NCBI RefSeq assembly: GCF_030818695.1
Contig: NZ_JAUTAR010000001.1
Coordinates: 3,466,501-3,530,500 of the forward strand
Length of the DNA: 64,000 nucleotides
Origin: Chryseobacterium sp. SORGH_AS_0447
GTDB taxonomy: Bacteria > Bacteroidota > Bacteroidia > Flavobacteriales > Weeksellaceae
Direction of reading: 5' to 3'
In this document: in pieces, positions 17,199 to 26,115 of the stretch
How positions within the stretch are numbered: position 1 is the first letter of the stretch
How the letters are laid out: every line of letters begins with the position of its first letter
Translations under genes and position numbers: made by a program
The notes under the pieces: generated by a model
What the model saw: only the letters and a program-made list of their open reading frames with translations
Database searches by the model: none
What the model was told of the DNA's origin: nothing

Positions 17199-17975
17199 TT
17201 AGAATTTAATCACAGCATTCATTCTTTCGTTTTCTTCCATTACCAATTCGTCGTCCACAAGGATTTTACCGGAATGTTCATCGATGATGATTTTCTTTCT
17301 CTGGGCAATTTCCATTTGCTTCTGAGGCGGAATGGTGAAGAAAGATCCTTTCGGAGCCCCTCTTTCAAGGCCTACTACGGCAAGACCGTTTGGAGAGTTG
17401 GTTCTGATTCTGTTGTAAGAAGCCAATAACCTTTCGTCGATTTTTGCAGCATATTCTTTAGACTGCTCGATCAGGTATTCTTCTTCTTTCTGCGTTTCAG
17501 CAATAAGCCCTTCAAGTTCTTCTTTTTTAAATTTAAGGTGATTCTTCAGATCATTGATTTTTGCATTCAATTCATCTAAAGTTTCGTTTTTGTGAGCAAT
17601 TTTAGCACCGAATTCCTTAATTCTTTTTTCAGCAAGCTGGATCTCAAGTTCCTGATATTCCATCTCCTTGCTCAATGCTTCAAATTCCTTATTGTTTCGT
17701 ACGCTGTCCTGCTGAGATTTGTATTTTTCAATTAAAGTCTTTGCATGGTTTATAACTTCATGCTTGGTCTTAATCTGGTCGTCCTGATCTTTAATATCTG
17801 CATGAAATTTTTCAGCTCTCTTCTCAAGACCTTCGATTTCAATTTCGAGATCCTCTACTTCGATTGGCAATTCTCCTCTTGTATTTCGGATTTCGTCCAA
17901 TCTAGAATCAATGATCTGCAAATCGTATAAAGCTCTTAACTTCTCTTCAACTGAAATATCGTTGGTTTTTGCCAT
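17199..17975 (-). CDS. C4-type zinc-ribbon family protein with all zinc cysteines replaced
   Basis: 258 residues. Residues about 10-185 are a long antiparallel coiled coil, rich in Glu and Lys, as in the CT398/DUF164 family (N-terminal DLQIIDSRLDEI, NKEFEALSKEMEYQELE). The C-terminal part that normally holds the zinc ribbon (family pattern GACGGC..IPPQ..CEHCGRIL) here reads RGAPKGSFFTIPPQ and IDEHSGKILVD, so Pro, Ser, Asp and Ser stand where four cysteines are expected. The fold is probably kept without metal. It follows the Nif3-like gene by 3 bases, a pairing common in Bacteroidota. The molecular role is unknown; a nucleic-acid or secretion-related function has been proposed for relatives. 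Confidence 0.85.
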   Translation of the reverse strand: MAKTNDISVEEKLRALYDLQIIDSRLDEIRNTRGELPIEVEDLEIEIEGLEKRAEKFHADIKDQDDQIKTKHEVINHAKTLIEKYKSQQDSVRNNKEFEALSKEMEYQELEIQLAEKRIKEFGAKIAHKNETLDELNAKINDLKNHLKFKKEELEGLIAETQKEEEYLIEQSKEYAAKIDERLLASYNRIRTNSPNGLAVVGLERGAPKGSFFTIPPQKQMEIAQRKKIIIDEHSGKILVDDELVMEENERMNAVIKF

Positions 17976-17978
17976 ATC

Positions 17979-19076
17979 TTAAATGAAATAATTTACCGGG
18001 TTTGTTCTCTCAATAGATTTTGAGATTGCAAAGGTACTAAATTTTTGTGATAAAATTTCAAATAATTGTTGAGTTACAAATTGTTCTGATTCAAAATGCC
18101 CGATATCGCAAATCAGCATTTTGGATTCGGCGAGGAAAAAATCATGGTATTTGACATCTCCTGTAAGATAAGCATCACATTTTTTGGAAATTGCAGACCG
18201 GATTCCGCTTGCGCCGGAGCCGCCAAGCACCCCAACCCTCTTTATTTTTTTGCTGTTGAAACCGGAATGTCTGATCATCTCCAGCCCGAATTTTTCTTTT
18301 ACAAATTTGAGAAAATCCCACTCCTCCATTGGCTCCTCCAGATCACCGTACATTCCAAGTCCGGAATACTGGTTGGTATTGTCCAGGCTGTAGATCTGAT
18401 GTGCCACTTCTTCATAAGGATGGGCGGTTTTCATGGCATTGATAATCTGTCCCTGCTTATAATCTTCAAAAATTACGGAGATCATGTCTTCATCTGCATT
18501 TTCCCTTACATTCTGCTGTCCCGAAAAAGGATTCGAGCCTTTCACAGGCCTGAAAGTCCCGTCTCCGTTAATGGTAAAACTGCATTCATCATAGAAGCCG
18601 ATGTTTCCGGCTCCCGCACTGAAAAGTGCCTCTCTTACTTTAGTGGAATATTCTTTCGGTACAAAAACCGTAAGTTGTTTGAGGTTATTTTTTTTAGGCT
18701 GAAGAATTTTCAGATTTTTTAATCCGAGCTGGCTGCAGATTCCCTGATTTACACCGAAGAAATCGTTATCGAAAGCTGTATGTACGGCGTAAATCGCTAT
18801 TTTGTTTTCGATGGCTTTAATAACTGTTCTTTCTACATAGTTTTTTCCGGTGAGCGATTTTAACCCCGAAAAAATAATCGGATGAAAACATACAATCAGG
18901 TTACAGTTCTTCAAGATCGCCTCTTCCACTACATTCTCCAGGGCATCGTGACAAACAAGGATTCCGCTTACATCGCGGTCCCACGAGCCGCATAGTAATC
19001 CCACATTGTCGAAATCTTCAGCCTGATTTATTTTGATTCGTTCTTCTATTTTTGAAATAACCGTTCTTAGTTTCAT
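17979..19076 (-). CDS. Nif3-like dinuclear metal center protein (YbgI/DUF34 family)
   Basis: 365 residues, the long form with an inserted CutA/PII-like domain at about 125-230 (LKQLTVFVPKEYSTKVREALF, HPYEEVAHQIYSL). The metal-binding halves are recognisable from DNVGLLCG and CFHPIIFSGLKSL at the N-terminal side and DAYLTGDVKYHDFF and DIGHFESEQF at the C-terminal side. Members form hexamers with two metals per subunit; proposed activities (GTP cyclohydrolase, phosphatase, cofactor repair) are not settled. Operon with the zinc-ribbon family gene downstream. Confidence 0.88.
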   Translation of the reverse strand: MKLRTVISKIEERIKINQAEDFDNVGLLCGSWDRDVSGILVCHDALENVVEEAILKNCNLIVCFHPIIFSGLKSLTGKNYVERTVIKAIENKIAIYAVHTAFDNDFFGVNQGICSQLGLKNLKILQPKKNNLKQLTVFVPKEYSTKVREALFSAGAGNIGFYDECSFTINGDGTFRPVKGSNPFSGQQNVRENADEDMISVIFEDYKQGQIINAMKTAHPYEEVAHQIYSLDNTNQYSGLGMYGDLEEPMEEWDFLKFVKEKFGLEMIRHSGFNSKKIKRVGVLGGSGASGIRSAISKKCDAYLTGDVKYHDFFLAESKMLICDIGHFESEQFVTQQLFEILSQKFSTFAISKSIERTNPVNYFI

Positions 19077-19228
19077 GATGTAAAATTTGTAGTATGGCGA
19101 AGATATTAATTTTTTACCGGGTACAATTGTGGTTATGGCAGGTTATTTTTAGCTAAAGAAAACAGACGGATTCAATAATCCCATCGGATTGCAGAAATTC
19201 AGGCTGAAAAATTAACAACCGTCTATTC

Positions 19229-20107
19229 ATGAAATTCAACATGAAAATGATTAACTTCGTTATGATAAACAATAATTCAATGGAAAGGGAGCATCAGCTG
19301 ATTCCCGGAGATCAGCTCTGGAAAAGACATTTATACAGGATCATTTATAGGTCCGATACCAAGCTCGGAAAGCTGTTTGATATTACGCTGCTGATACTGA
19401 TTCTTGTAAGTACCTCTATCATTATGATGGAAAGCATCCCGAAGCTTGATAAAAGGTTTCATTATACGTTCATTGTTTTGGAATGGATTATTTCCATATT
19501 TTTCTCCGCGGAATATTTCTCACGGATCGCTGTTGTTAAAAACAAAGGCTCTTATATTTTCAGCTTTTTCGGAATCATAGATTTCCTGGCCCTCGTGCCA
19601 TTTTATCTCAGCTTTGTGTTTCCTGTGACCAAGTATTTCCTGATTTTCAGAATGCTGAGAATGCTGAGGGTTTTCCGGGTATTTAATCTCCTGGATTTCA
19701 TGAATGACGGAACCGTTATTGTACGGGCTCTGCGAAACAGTTCCCGGAAAATATACATCTTCCTTTTGTTCCTGATTATATTCTCGGTGATTGTAGGCTC
19801 ACTTATGTTTATGGTAGAAGGCGGAAGGCCGGGATTTGAAACCATTCCGCAATCCATTTACTGGGCGGTGGTGACGGTAACCACGGTTGGATATGGTGAC
19901 GTATCTCCTATTACACCGATGGGAAAATTCTTTGCTGTGGTATTAATGCTCGCCGGTTATTCGATTATTGCTGTGCCTACGGGAATTGTAACGGCAGAAA
20001 TGCGGAATAAGAGACAGAATCTTGAGAAAGTATGCGAAAGATGCGGAAATGAAGATATTGATGACGATGCAAGGTACTGCAAGCAATGTGGCAAGAAATT
20101 AGCTTAG
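19229..20107 (+). CDS. Voltage-gated potassium channel-like protein with C-terminal zinc ribbon
   Basis: 292 residues as drawn from the first ATG; the ATG at 19280 (residue 18, MEREHQLIPG) is the more likely start because the preceding residues look like leader sequence, but no ribosome site decides it. Six membrane segments are visible. S4 is RMLRMLRVFRV (141-151) with regularly spaced arginines, and the selectivity filter is TVGYGD (219-224). After S6 a short helix leads to CERC...CKQC (Cys269, 272, 284, 287), a zinc ribbon that may control gating or assembly. It should be an inner-membrane potassium channel of the Kch/KvAP type. Confidence 0.88.
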   Translation: MKFNMKMINFVMINNNSMEREHQLIPGDQLWKRHLYRIIYRSDTKLGKLFDITLLILILVSTSIIMMESIPKLDKRFHYTFIVLEWIISIFFSAEYFSRIAVVKNKGSYIFSFFGIIDFLALVPFYLSFVFPVTKYFLIFRMLRMLRVFRVFNLLDFMNDGTVIVRALRNSSRKIYIFLLFLIIFSVIVGSLMFMVEGGRPGFETIPQSIYWAVVTVTTVGYGDVSPITPMGKFFAVVLMLAGYSIIAVPTGIVTAEMRNKRQNLEKVCERCGNEDIDDDARYCKQCGKKLA

Positions 20108-20150
20108 TAAAAAAATATCAGTAATCTATTAATTAAAATACTACGGAATC

Positions 20151-20309
20151 ATGGAACCTAAAAAGAAAAATAAGCCGAATATGCTGGTCGTTGTACTGTT
20201 TTCGGCAATTGTATTGATGATTGTTATCTACTTTATCCTTGTCACTTTCTTCCCTGCTGTTTTCTCAGGACTTAATACCGGAGATATCCAGCCGGTTCAA
20301 GACAAATAA
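20151..20309 (+). CDS. Small single-span membrane protein (52 residues)
   Basis: An ATG at 20151 opens a 52-codon frame encoding a basic start (MEPKKKNKPN), one strongly hydrophobic helix (residues 11-39) and a short polar tail ending TGDIQPVQDK. Composition is typical of a real membrane peptide rather than chance: all charge is at the ends. It begins 43 bases after the channel gene in the same direction, so it may be co-transcribed and could be a channel accessory peptide. I do not recognise a family. Confidence 0.6.
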   Translation: MEPKKKNKPNMLVVVLFSAIVLMIVIYFILVTFFPAVFSGLNTGDIQPVQDK

Positions 20310-20441
20310 AAACATTCGGTAACAGTTGATCATTTCGGACTTTATAACTGAAGTTCAATTGCGCCTATTAATCCGGAACTTTTCGAATGTAAAGAAACTA
20401 AGGTCCGGTATTATTTAACAATCTGAATATTTTAAGCATAA

Positions 20442-20470
20442 AAAAGGCGGCCAATTAAAGGCCGCCTTTA
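20442..20470. terminator. Bidirectional terminator
   Basis: AAAGGCGGCC, loop AATTAAA, GGCCGCCTTT between the small membrane protein gene (+) and the T9SS gene (-). Confidence 0.85.
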
Positions 20471-20487
20471 TATTTTAGTAACCGGAA

Positions 20488-22461
20488 TTACTTTTTAATG
20501 GCTTTAATGGTTTGTTTGGAACCGTCTTTCATCAAAAGAGTTACCATATACATTCCCTGCTTCAATTCTCCCAAATGGAGTTCAGAAGAAGGATTATCTA
20601 TTGTTTTCACCAATCTTCCGGAAGCATCCGAAACAGAAACAGACTTCACCTTAGCAATATCCGAGATATTCAGTACTTCACTAAAAGGGTTCGGGTAAAG
20701 TTTGATCGTGTTTTTAGAGTTTGCTTTTACATCAGATGTTCCCAATGTTCCTTTGCTGATGTTGATTGTAAATGCTCCTTCAGGCTCGTCAGTGTAATCG
20801 CTGTAGTATCCTACATTTACATAATACGTATTTCCTGTCAAAGTAGGAATAGAAATTATTTCACTACCTCCACTTCCTGCAATATCCATAGAGCCTTCAC
20901 AAACCAATGACGAACAGTTTCCGCTGAAAACACCGATTTTAGGATCAAAATCACTTCCTGCCGGCATCGTTACAGAAATATTAAATGTATCACCATCTCC
21001 TGTGAACTTAAACCAGGTTCCGTCATTCATTCCACTGGTGCTGCATGCTGTTATAAAGCCTCCATTATTGGTTGCTCCGCCACCATCATTCTGCACATAA
21101 GTATAAGGGAATGATGTCGCGGTAAGCGCTCCTGAACACTCATCATTTGCCGGAGGAGGAGGATAAGTTCCCACGCAAATATTGAAGCCCTGATTTTCTC
21201 CTGCTCCACCATAACTGTATACCCTCACCCAATAGGTTTGGCCCACTGTAAGCCCTGTTACCGTCCCGGAATTGGGATCTGAACACAACATGCTGGATAA
21301 TGCACCACATCCTCCGCTAAATACTTGAAAATATGTATCCGTACTATTAATAGTTCCGGCAGAAACAACATTTAGAAGAGAGATTTTATGTCTGGTGGCA
21401 GTTGCTGTAAATTTATACCATACATCATCGTCCGCTGTTCCATAGCAAGGAGCCGGATCTACATTGGAATCTGTCGCACCCAGGGTATAGCCTGAAGTTA
21501 CCGTTCCGCAGTTAAGGTCAGGATTTACCGTAAGTGCAACGGCCGCGGCACAATCATCATTAGCCGGTGGTGGTGGCACTGTGGTAAACATTACTTCACT
21601 ACATCCTGCAGATTCTCCTCCTGAGCCTACAGATGTTACTTTAAGATAATAATTGGTTGAGGCAGCCAACGGAGATGAAGGGGTATAACTGTTGGTTGTA
21701 ACCGATACCTGGTTCGCTACGTTAGTTCCTCCCAGAGTTGTTCCAATGGAAACTTTATAACTTGTTGCACCGGATACATTTCCCCACGTAATGGTTGGAC
21801 TTAAAGGTACATAGGTTGAATTATTAGAAGGATAAGTTACAAGAGGACAGGCAGGAACAGGATTCGGAGCAAGACCGTCAAATGTAATGACCGATTTGTA
21901 AGCAGCCCTGTTAGCTGTTGTCGGCGGAGAAGCCGGGCTAGGATCGGTATAGTCATTTCTGAACCAAAGTGTCGAATTCTGTGCACCCGGATAAACATAC
22001 ATCGCTTCATCGTAATCATTGTCATCATACCCTGCAGAATTTTCTTCTGCTGCTACCAAAAGATTGGAAACATTGTTATAAGCAAATGGTGTAGGGAAAG
22101 TAATGCTGATTACTCCGTTTGCATTCGTTACCGTTCCGGAAAACACCTGCGTAAGCTGAGAAGATGGAATCCAGTCTGAATCTGATACAAAAGACGATTT
22201 TGTCGTCATTCCCAAGTAAACTACCCATTGAGAAGAATTGGTGAGCGAAGCTGACGGGTTAAGATAAAATTTAAGTCCCGTAATGTTTCCTGCCGCATTG
22301 GCATTGATTTCCTGCTTGGTGAAGATCTGCTGTACATAAGAATACCCATAATAGGTACTTATGGGAGCCACTCCAACATTGGTGCTTCCTGTTCCCAGAT
22401 TGATCTGAGCGGGAAGACTCATACTTAGAAATAATAAGCATGAAAGTAGAAATTTTGTCAT
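20488..22461 (-). CDS. T9SS type A cargo protein with fibronectin III and PPC-like domains
   Basis: 657 residues. Signal peptide 1-19 (cleavage after LPAQ). Residues 20-200 form a jelly-roll-like domain, about 205-295 a fibronectin type III-like unit (PSNNSTYVPLSPTITWG), and two PPC-like beta domains follow (about 300-430, 440-570), each beginning ANDDC or ANDEC. Residues about 585-657 are a type A sorting domain: IKLYPNPFSEVLNI, DASGRLVKT, LKQGMYMVTL, then KQTIKAIKK. It should be exported by the type IX system and attached to the surface or released. No enzyme motif is visible; adhesion or binding is likely. Confidence 0.87.
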   Translation of the reverse strand: MTKFLLSCLLFLSMSLPAQINLGTGSTNVGVAPISTYYGYSYVQQIFTKQEINANAAGNITGLKFYLNPSASLTNSSQWVVYLGMTTKSSFVSDSDWIPSSQLTQVFSGTVTNANGVISITFPTPFAYNNVSNLLVAAEENSAGYDDNDYDEAMYVYPGAQNSTLWFRNDYTDPSPASPPTTANRAAYKSVITFDGLAPNPVPACPLVTYPSNNSTYVPLSPTITWGNVSGATSYKVSIGTTLGGTNVANQVSVTTNSYTPSSPLAASTNYYLKVTSVGSGGESAGCSEVMFTTVPPPPANDDCAAAVALTVNPDLNCGTVTSGYTLGATDSNVDPAPCYGTADDDVWYKFTATATRHKISLLNVVSAGTINSTDTYFQVFSGGCGALSSMLCSDPNSGTVTGLTVGQTYWVRVYSYGGAGENQGFNICVGTYPPPPANDECSGALTATSFPYTYVQNDGGGATNNGGFITACSTSGMNDGTWFKFTGDGDTFNISVTMPAGSDFDPKIGVFSGNCSSLVCEGSMDIAGSGGSEIISIPTLTGNTYYVNVGYYSDYTDEPEGAFTINISKGTLGTSDVKANSKNTIKLYPNPFSEVLNISDIAKVKSVSVSDASGRLVKTIDNPSSELHLGELKQGMYMVTLLMKDGSKQTIKAIKK

Positions 22462-22545
22462 AAACTATATAATATTTGTTGTAATGAGTACTAAATTAAT
22501 AATAATTATTCAATATATAAATGAATTTTTTGTTTTATTATAAAA

Positions 22546-22573
22546 AATCGCGACTAATTGATTAGCCGCGATT
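22546..22573 (-). terminator. Terminator of the 22600-25806 gene
   Basis: AATCGCG, CTAAT and their complement ATTAG, CGCGATT with one A/C mismatch; lies 27 bases past the stop. Confidence 0.7.
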
Positions 22574-22599
22574 CATTTACCTATAATTAATATTAAAAA

Positions 22600-25500
22600 T
22601 TATTTCTTAATGGTTTTTATGGTTTGCTTAGTACCATCTTTCATTTCTAAAGTTACCAAATACATTCCCTGTTGCAATTCTCCCAAATGAAGCTCAGAAG
22701 AAGGAGTACTGATGGTTTTAACCAGTCTTCCTGCAACATCGGTTACCAGAATGTTTTTCACATTGGAAATATCTGAGATATTCAACACGTCGGAGAATGG
22801 ATTAGGATACACTTTGATATTTTTATCTTTAGAAGCAATCTCAGCAGTGCCTAAAGTTCCTTGTGTTAAACTAAAGTCGTCAACACCCAAATACCAAGGA
22901 CTGAACGTTGAAGAAACATTTAATCCAAAACTATATGTTCCACTCACAGTCGGCGTAAAGCTAACGGTATATTGCGTGTAAGCAGTGGTTCCCTGAGTTG
23001 CAGAAATAAATGTTCCAAGATCTGTGGCACCTGTCATACTCTGAGTGGTATTTACTACTACATTACCTGTAAATCCTATATAACTGGATGTTGTACCATT
23101 TGTATTATAGTAGAATGAGAAGGTATATGGCGTGTTTGCTGTCAACTGGAAACGAGGTGTCCACAATTGACTTGGATTCGTTGATCCATATTCAAGCGTC
23201 ATATAATTTGGAGCAGACTTAGGGGCATTATATGTTGTCGAGGAAGCATTCATGGAAGTCCACGATTTTGTACCCGAATTAACTACCCAGCAAGATGGTG
23301 CTATTTGCGAACCTATTGTAGTTAAACTGTCAAAATTCTCAGTCCAAGGCAAACTCGTTATCGAGCTGCTACAAGCAGTGGTAAAGTTTCGAATTGTACA
23401 AGATGAAGATACGGTACCTCCTGCATAAGCGTTAACAACATAATAATATTTTGTATTTGCAGCCAATGGAGTCGTGAATGTATAAGAAGTTACATTTCCA
23501 AGATCTACATTATTCAGTACATCAGTTCCTCCTGAAGTTGTTCCTACGGTTAACCTATATCCTGCAGCATCCGTCATTGTATTCCATGTAATAGTAGGAG
23601 TTGTGGATAATCCCTGAGCAGAGGCTACAGGCGCTGTAACAACAGGACAGAACGAAGTTGTTGTGAAGGAAATAGATCCTGTCCACATACTTTTATCTGT
23701 TGAACTACAGTTTGATCTTACCCAAACATAATAGGTAGTTGAAGGTGAAAGCCCTGTGACATTGTAAGAGGTTGCAGCATTCGCACTAACTGTAGGGGTT
23801 GTAGTGGACACAGGAGCAGTATTGGTCGTACTATAATAAATATCATATCCATTAGCTGGTGCTGAAGCAGGTGCAGTCCAGCTGATAGTCGCCTGCAATG
23901 CAGAAACATTTGATGATGCTAAGCCGGAAACTTCTAAACATGAAGGGATAGGCTCAACGCTAATATCATCAAAACGAATGGATCTGTAAGTTCCACCTCC
24001 GGAATGTCTGAAGGCAATATATTGATTTGTTCCTGAAGGAATGTTCACAGCATATTGTGTAAATGTAGTTGTTAGAGCTATAGGGCTACCAATGGCTACA
24101 AATGTAGTAGCGTCGTTTGGATCAGACAGTGTACCTACTTCCATTGTATATCCGGAACCACCTGCATTTGCTTTGAAACGAACCCTGTTCGAACCGCTCA
24201 TTAAATTGGTAGTCAAAGGAGAAACAAGCATACCTCCACCTGTAGATGCAGCATCACTATAAATATAATAACCGTTAGGTGCTGAGGTGTAATATGAGCT
24301 TGACACATATCCATATCCTGCCCAACCAGAAGGTTCAAGATACTTCCAACATGTAGGTGCATTGGTATTTGTTGAAGATCCTGTAGAAGTAGTATCAAAA
24401 TTCTCTGAATATGGTACTTGGAAAGGATTACATGAGGTCGTAAATGTAGATGATCCTACCCACGAACCTTTATCGGTTCCGTTACAGTTTGTTCTTACCC
24501 AGAAGTAATATTGAGTAGCAGAAGTTAAACCTGATAAATTCGCTGAAACCACACCTGCAGCAGTTGATCCGGAAGCTGTTGTAGAGTTACCGGGAGCTGT
24601 AGATGAGGTACTATAATAATATTCATATCCATTAGCAGGTGGAGAAGAAGGAGCCGTCCACCCAATTGTTGCCGCGGTGGTGGAGACATTTGAGGAAGTC
24701 AGTGCTGTTACTACACTTGGGCAATTAGCTACAGTAGTAAAAGATCCTGCTGTCGCATATCCGTTACCTGTACCTGCCAGATTCGGTATATTGGAATATA
24801 TGGATTGTGCAGATCCGTTTAAAGCTTGTACCTGTACTTGGTAAGTCGTATTTTGCGCTAAACCTGTAAGTGTAGCCGTAGTTGCTGAAACAGGATTTCC
24901 GCTGAAATTTGTCCAGTCACAGCTTCCTAAAACTCTGTATTGGATATTGTAAGCCGTTGCGCCGGTAGGAGCCGTCCAGCTCAGGGTTGCCCCATTATTG
25001 GTAACTGCTGTAGTAGCAGCAAAAGTTCTTACAGGTAGCTGGGTTCCCGGAGTCCAGGTATATTTTAAGCCTGTTGGGATTTTAACATTAACATTAGTCG
25101 TTCCCGAAAAAAGCATGGTGCTTGAATTCGCATTACCGGTTACGGCTTTCGACCAATCACACGTTGTTCCGGCTGGCACATTACCAACCATGAGGTTATT
25201 TACGTTTGAAGCATACGTTACAGAATTCCCTCTTATACCTACTTGAGGTGTCGTGCTGCCGGTTGATGCAGTTCCCGGATTTGTATTGTTTCCATAAACA
25301 ATATTAATTTCCCCTGTTGCATATACTAGATGAATCTGAAAATTTAATTTTTCAGTAGATCTATTATAATAGTTAGCATGATCCTTATACTGAACCACAA
25401 ATTCAGTTCCCAGATCCTGGTATCTGATTTCAGGAGCAGCGGTTGTATTGGTTGTAGGATCCGTTCCTGCGTCTTGCCCGAAAGCAGAAACAGCACCTAA

Positions 25501-25806
25501 TGTACCGGTATCAAGTGTTGATAATGGTGTATAGGTGTAGTTTAACGGCGCAGCACCAAAAGTTATAAATCCATTCGTACTGATATAACAGGTTGTAACA
25601 GTAGTCCCACCAAATGGAAAAGGTGAGCTAAGTGTAATTGCAGAAGAAACAGTATTATCATAGGTTCCTGAAGCAAAAACGGTCCCACCCGTTATAGGAG
25701 TATACGTAGTGCCCGTACTCTTTGTAAAAGAATAACCAGCAATGTTAGTCTGTGCAGACAGCCCTACTCCTAAGGACATCATACACGTGAGTAGAAATTT
25801 CTTCAT
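22600..25806 (-). CDS. T9SS type A cargo protein, multi-fibronectin III (paralogue of 26116-29325)
   Basis: 1068 residues. Signal peptide 1-19 (GLSAQ). An N-terminal beta domain (about 20-250), then fibronectin III units near 260-355, 365-460, 630-720 and 720-815, separated by two jelly-roll regions of the cleaved-adhesin/MAM kind (about 460-625 and 815-985, each opening with ENFD). The type A sorting domain (IKVYPNPFSDVLNI...GMYLVTLEMKDG) is at 995-1068. The first about 350 residues are nearly identical to the next gene. Probably a large surface adhesin or binding protein exported by T9SS. Confidence 0.87.
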   Translation of the reverse strand: MKKFLLTCMMSLGVGLSAQTNIAGYSFTKSTGTTYTPITGGTVFASGTYDNTVSSAITLSSPFPFGGTTVTTCYISTNGFITFGAAPLNYTYTPLSTLDTGTLGAVSAFGQDAGTDPTTNTTAAPEIRYQDLGTEFVVQYKDHANYYNRSTEKLNFQIHLVYATGEINIVYGNNTNPGTASTGSTTPQVGIRGNSVTYASNVNNLMVGNVPAGTTCDWSKAVTGNANSSTMLFSGTTNVNVKIPTGLKYTWTPGTQLPVRTFAATTAVTNNGATLSWTAPTGATAYNIQYRVLGSCDWTNFSGNPVSATTATLTGLAQNTTYQVQVQALNGSAQSIYSNIPNLAGTGNGYATAGSFTTVANCPSVVTALTSSNVSTTAATIGWTAPSSPPANGYEYYYSTSSTAPGNSTTASGSTAAGVVSANLSGLTSATQYYFWVRTNCNGTDKGSWVGSSTFTTSCNPFQVPYSENFDTTSTGSSTNTNAPTCWKYLEPSGWAGYGYVSSSYYTSAPNGYYIYSDAASTGGGMLVSPLTTNLMSGSNRVRFKANAGGSGYTMEVGTLSDPNDATTFVAIGSPIALTTTFTQYAVNIPSGTNQYIAFRHSGGGTYRSIRFDDISVEPIPSCLEVSGLASSNVSALQATISWTAPASAPANGYDIYYSTTNTAPVSTTTPTVSANAATSYNVTGLSPSTTYYVWVRSNCSSTDKSMWTGSISFTTTSFCPVVTAPVASAQGLSTTPTITWNTMTDAAGYRLTVGTTSGGTDVLNNVDLGNVTSYTFTTPLAANTKYYYVVNAYAGGTVSSSCTIRNFTTACSSSITSLPWTENFDSLTTIGSQIAPSCWVVNSGTKSWTSMNASSTTYNAPKSAPNYMTLEYGSTNPSQLWTPRFQLTANTPYTFSFYYNTNGTTSSYIGFTGNVVVNTTQSMTGATDLGTFISATQGTTAYTQYTVSFTPTVSGTYSFGLNVSSTFSPWYLGVDDFSLTQGTLGTAEIASKDKNIKVYPNPFSDVLNISDISNVKNILVTDVAGRLVKTISTPSSELHLGELQQGMYLVTLEMKDGTKQTIKTIKK
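24735..25804 (-). repeat. Duplicated 5' coding block, copy 1
   Basis: Nearly identical at DNA level, including synonymous positions, to 28258-29324. It covers the signal peptide, N-terminal domain and first fibronectin III unit. Confidence 0.85.
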
Positions 25807-26115
25807 TCTAAGTAAATTAAATTAGTACGATAAAATTATTAAATAATATTTAAATAAAACACAATTAAAAACTCAAAAAATTAAATTTTAATTAATTTTA
25901 AAACATTTATTTTAATTAAAACATATTATTTTTCACTTAATGTTGAATATATAATAATTTTTACAAAAACATAACATATTGTAAATTAATCAGTTAAATA
26001 TTTATCACAAATTATTGATTTACAATTGATAAGAATTTCCTAGCACAAAATAACTCAAAAAAAATAGCGGCAAAACTGCCGCTATTTCTATTATTAAAAT
26101 AATCTATCAAAAAAA
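25807..26115. other. Gene-free AT-rich gap with terminator
   Basis: 309 bp, very AT-rich, holding the promoter region of the 22600-25806 gene (no exact TAnnTTTG box seen) and a hairpin at 26062-26087. Confidence 0.6.
26062..26087 (-). terminator. Terminator of the 26116-29325 gene
   Basis: AAATAGCGGC, loop AAAACT, GCCGCTATTT. Confidence 0.8.
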
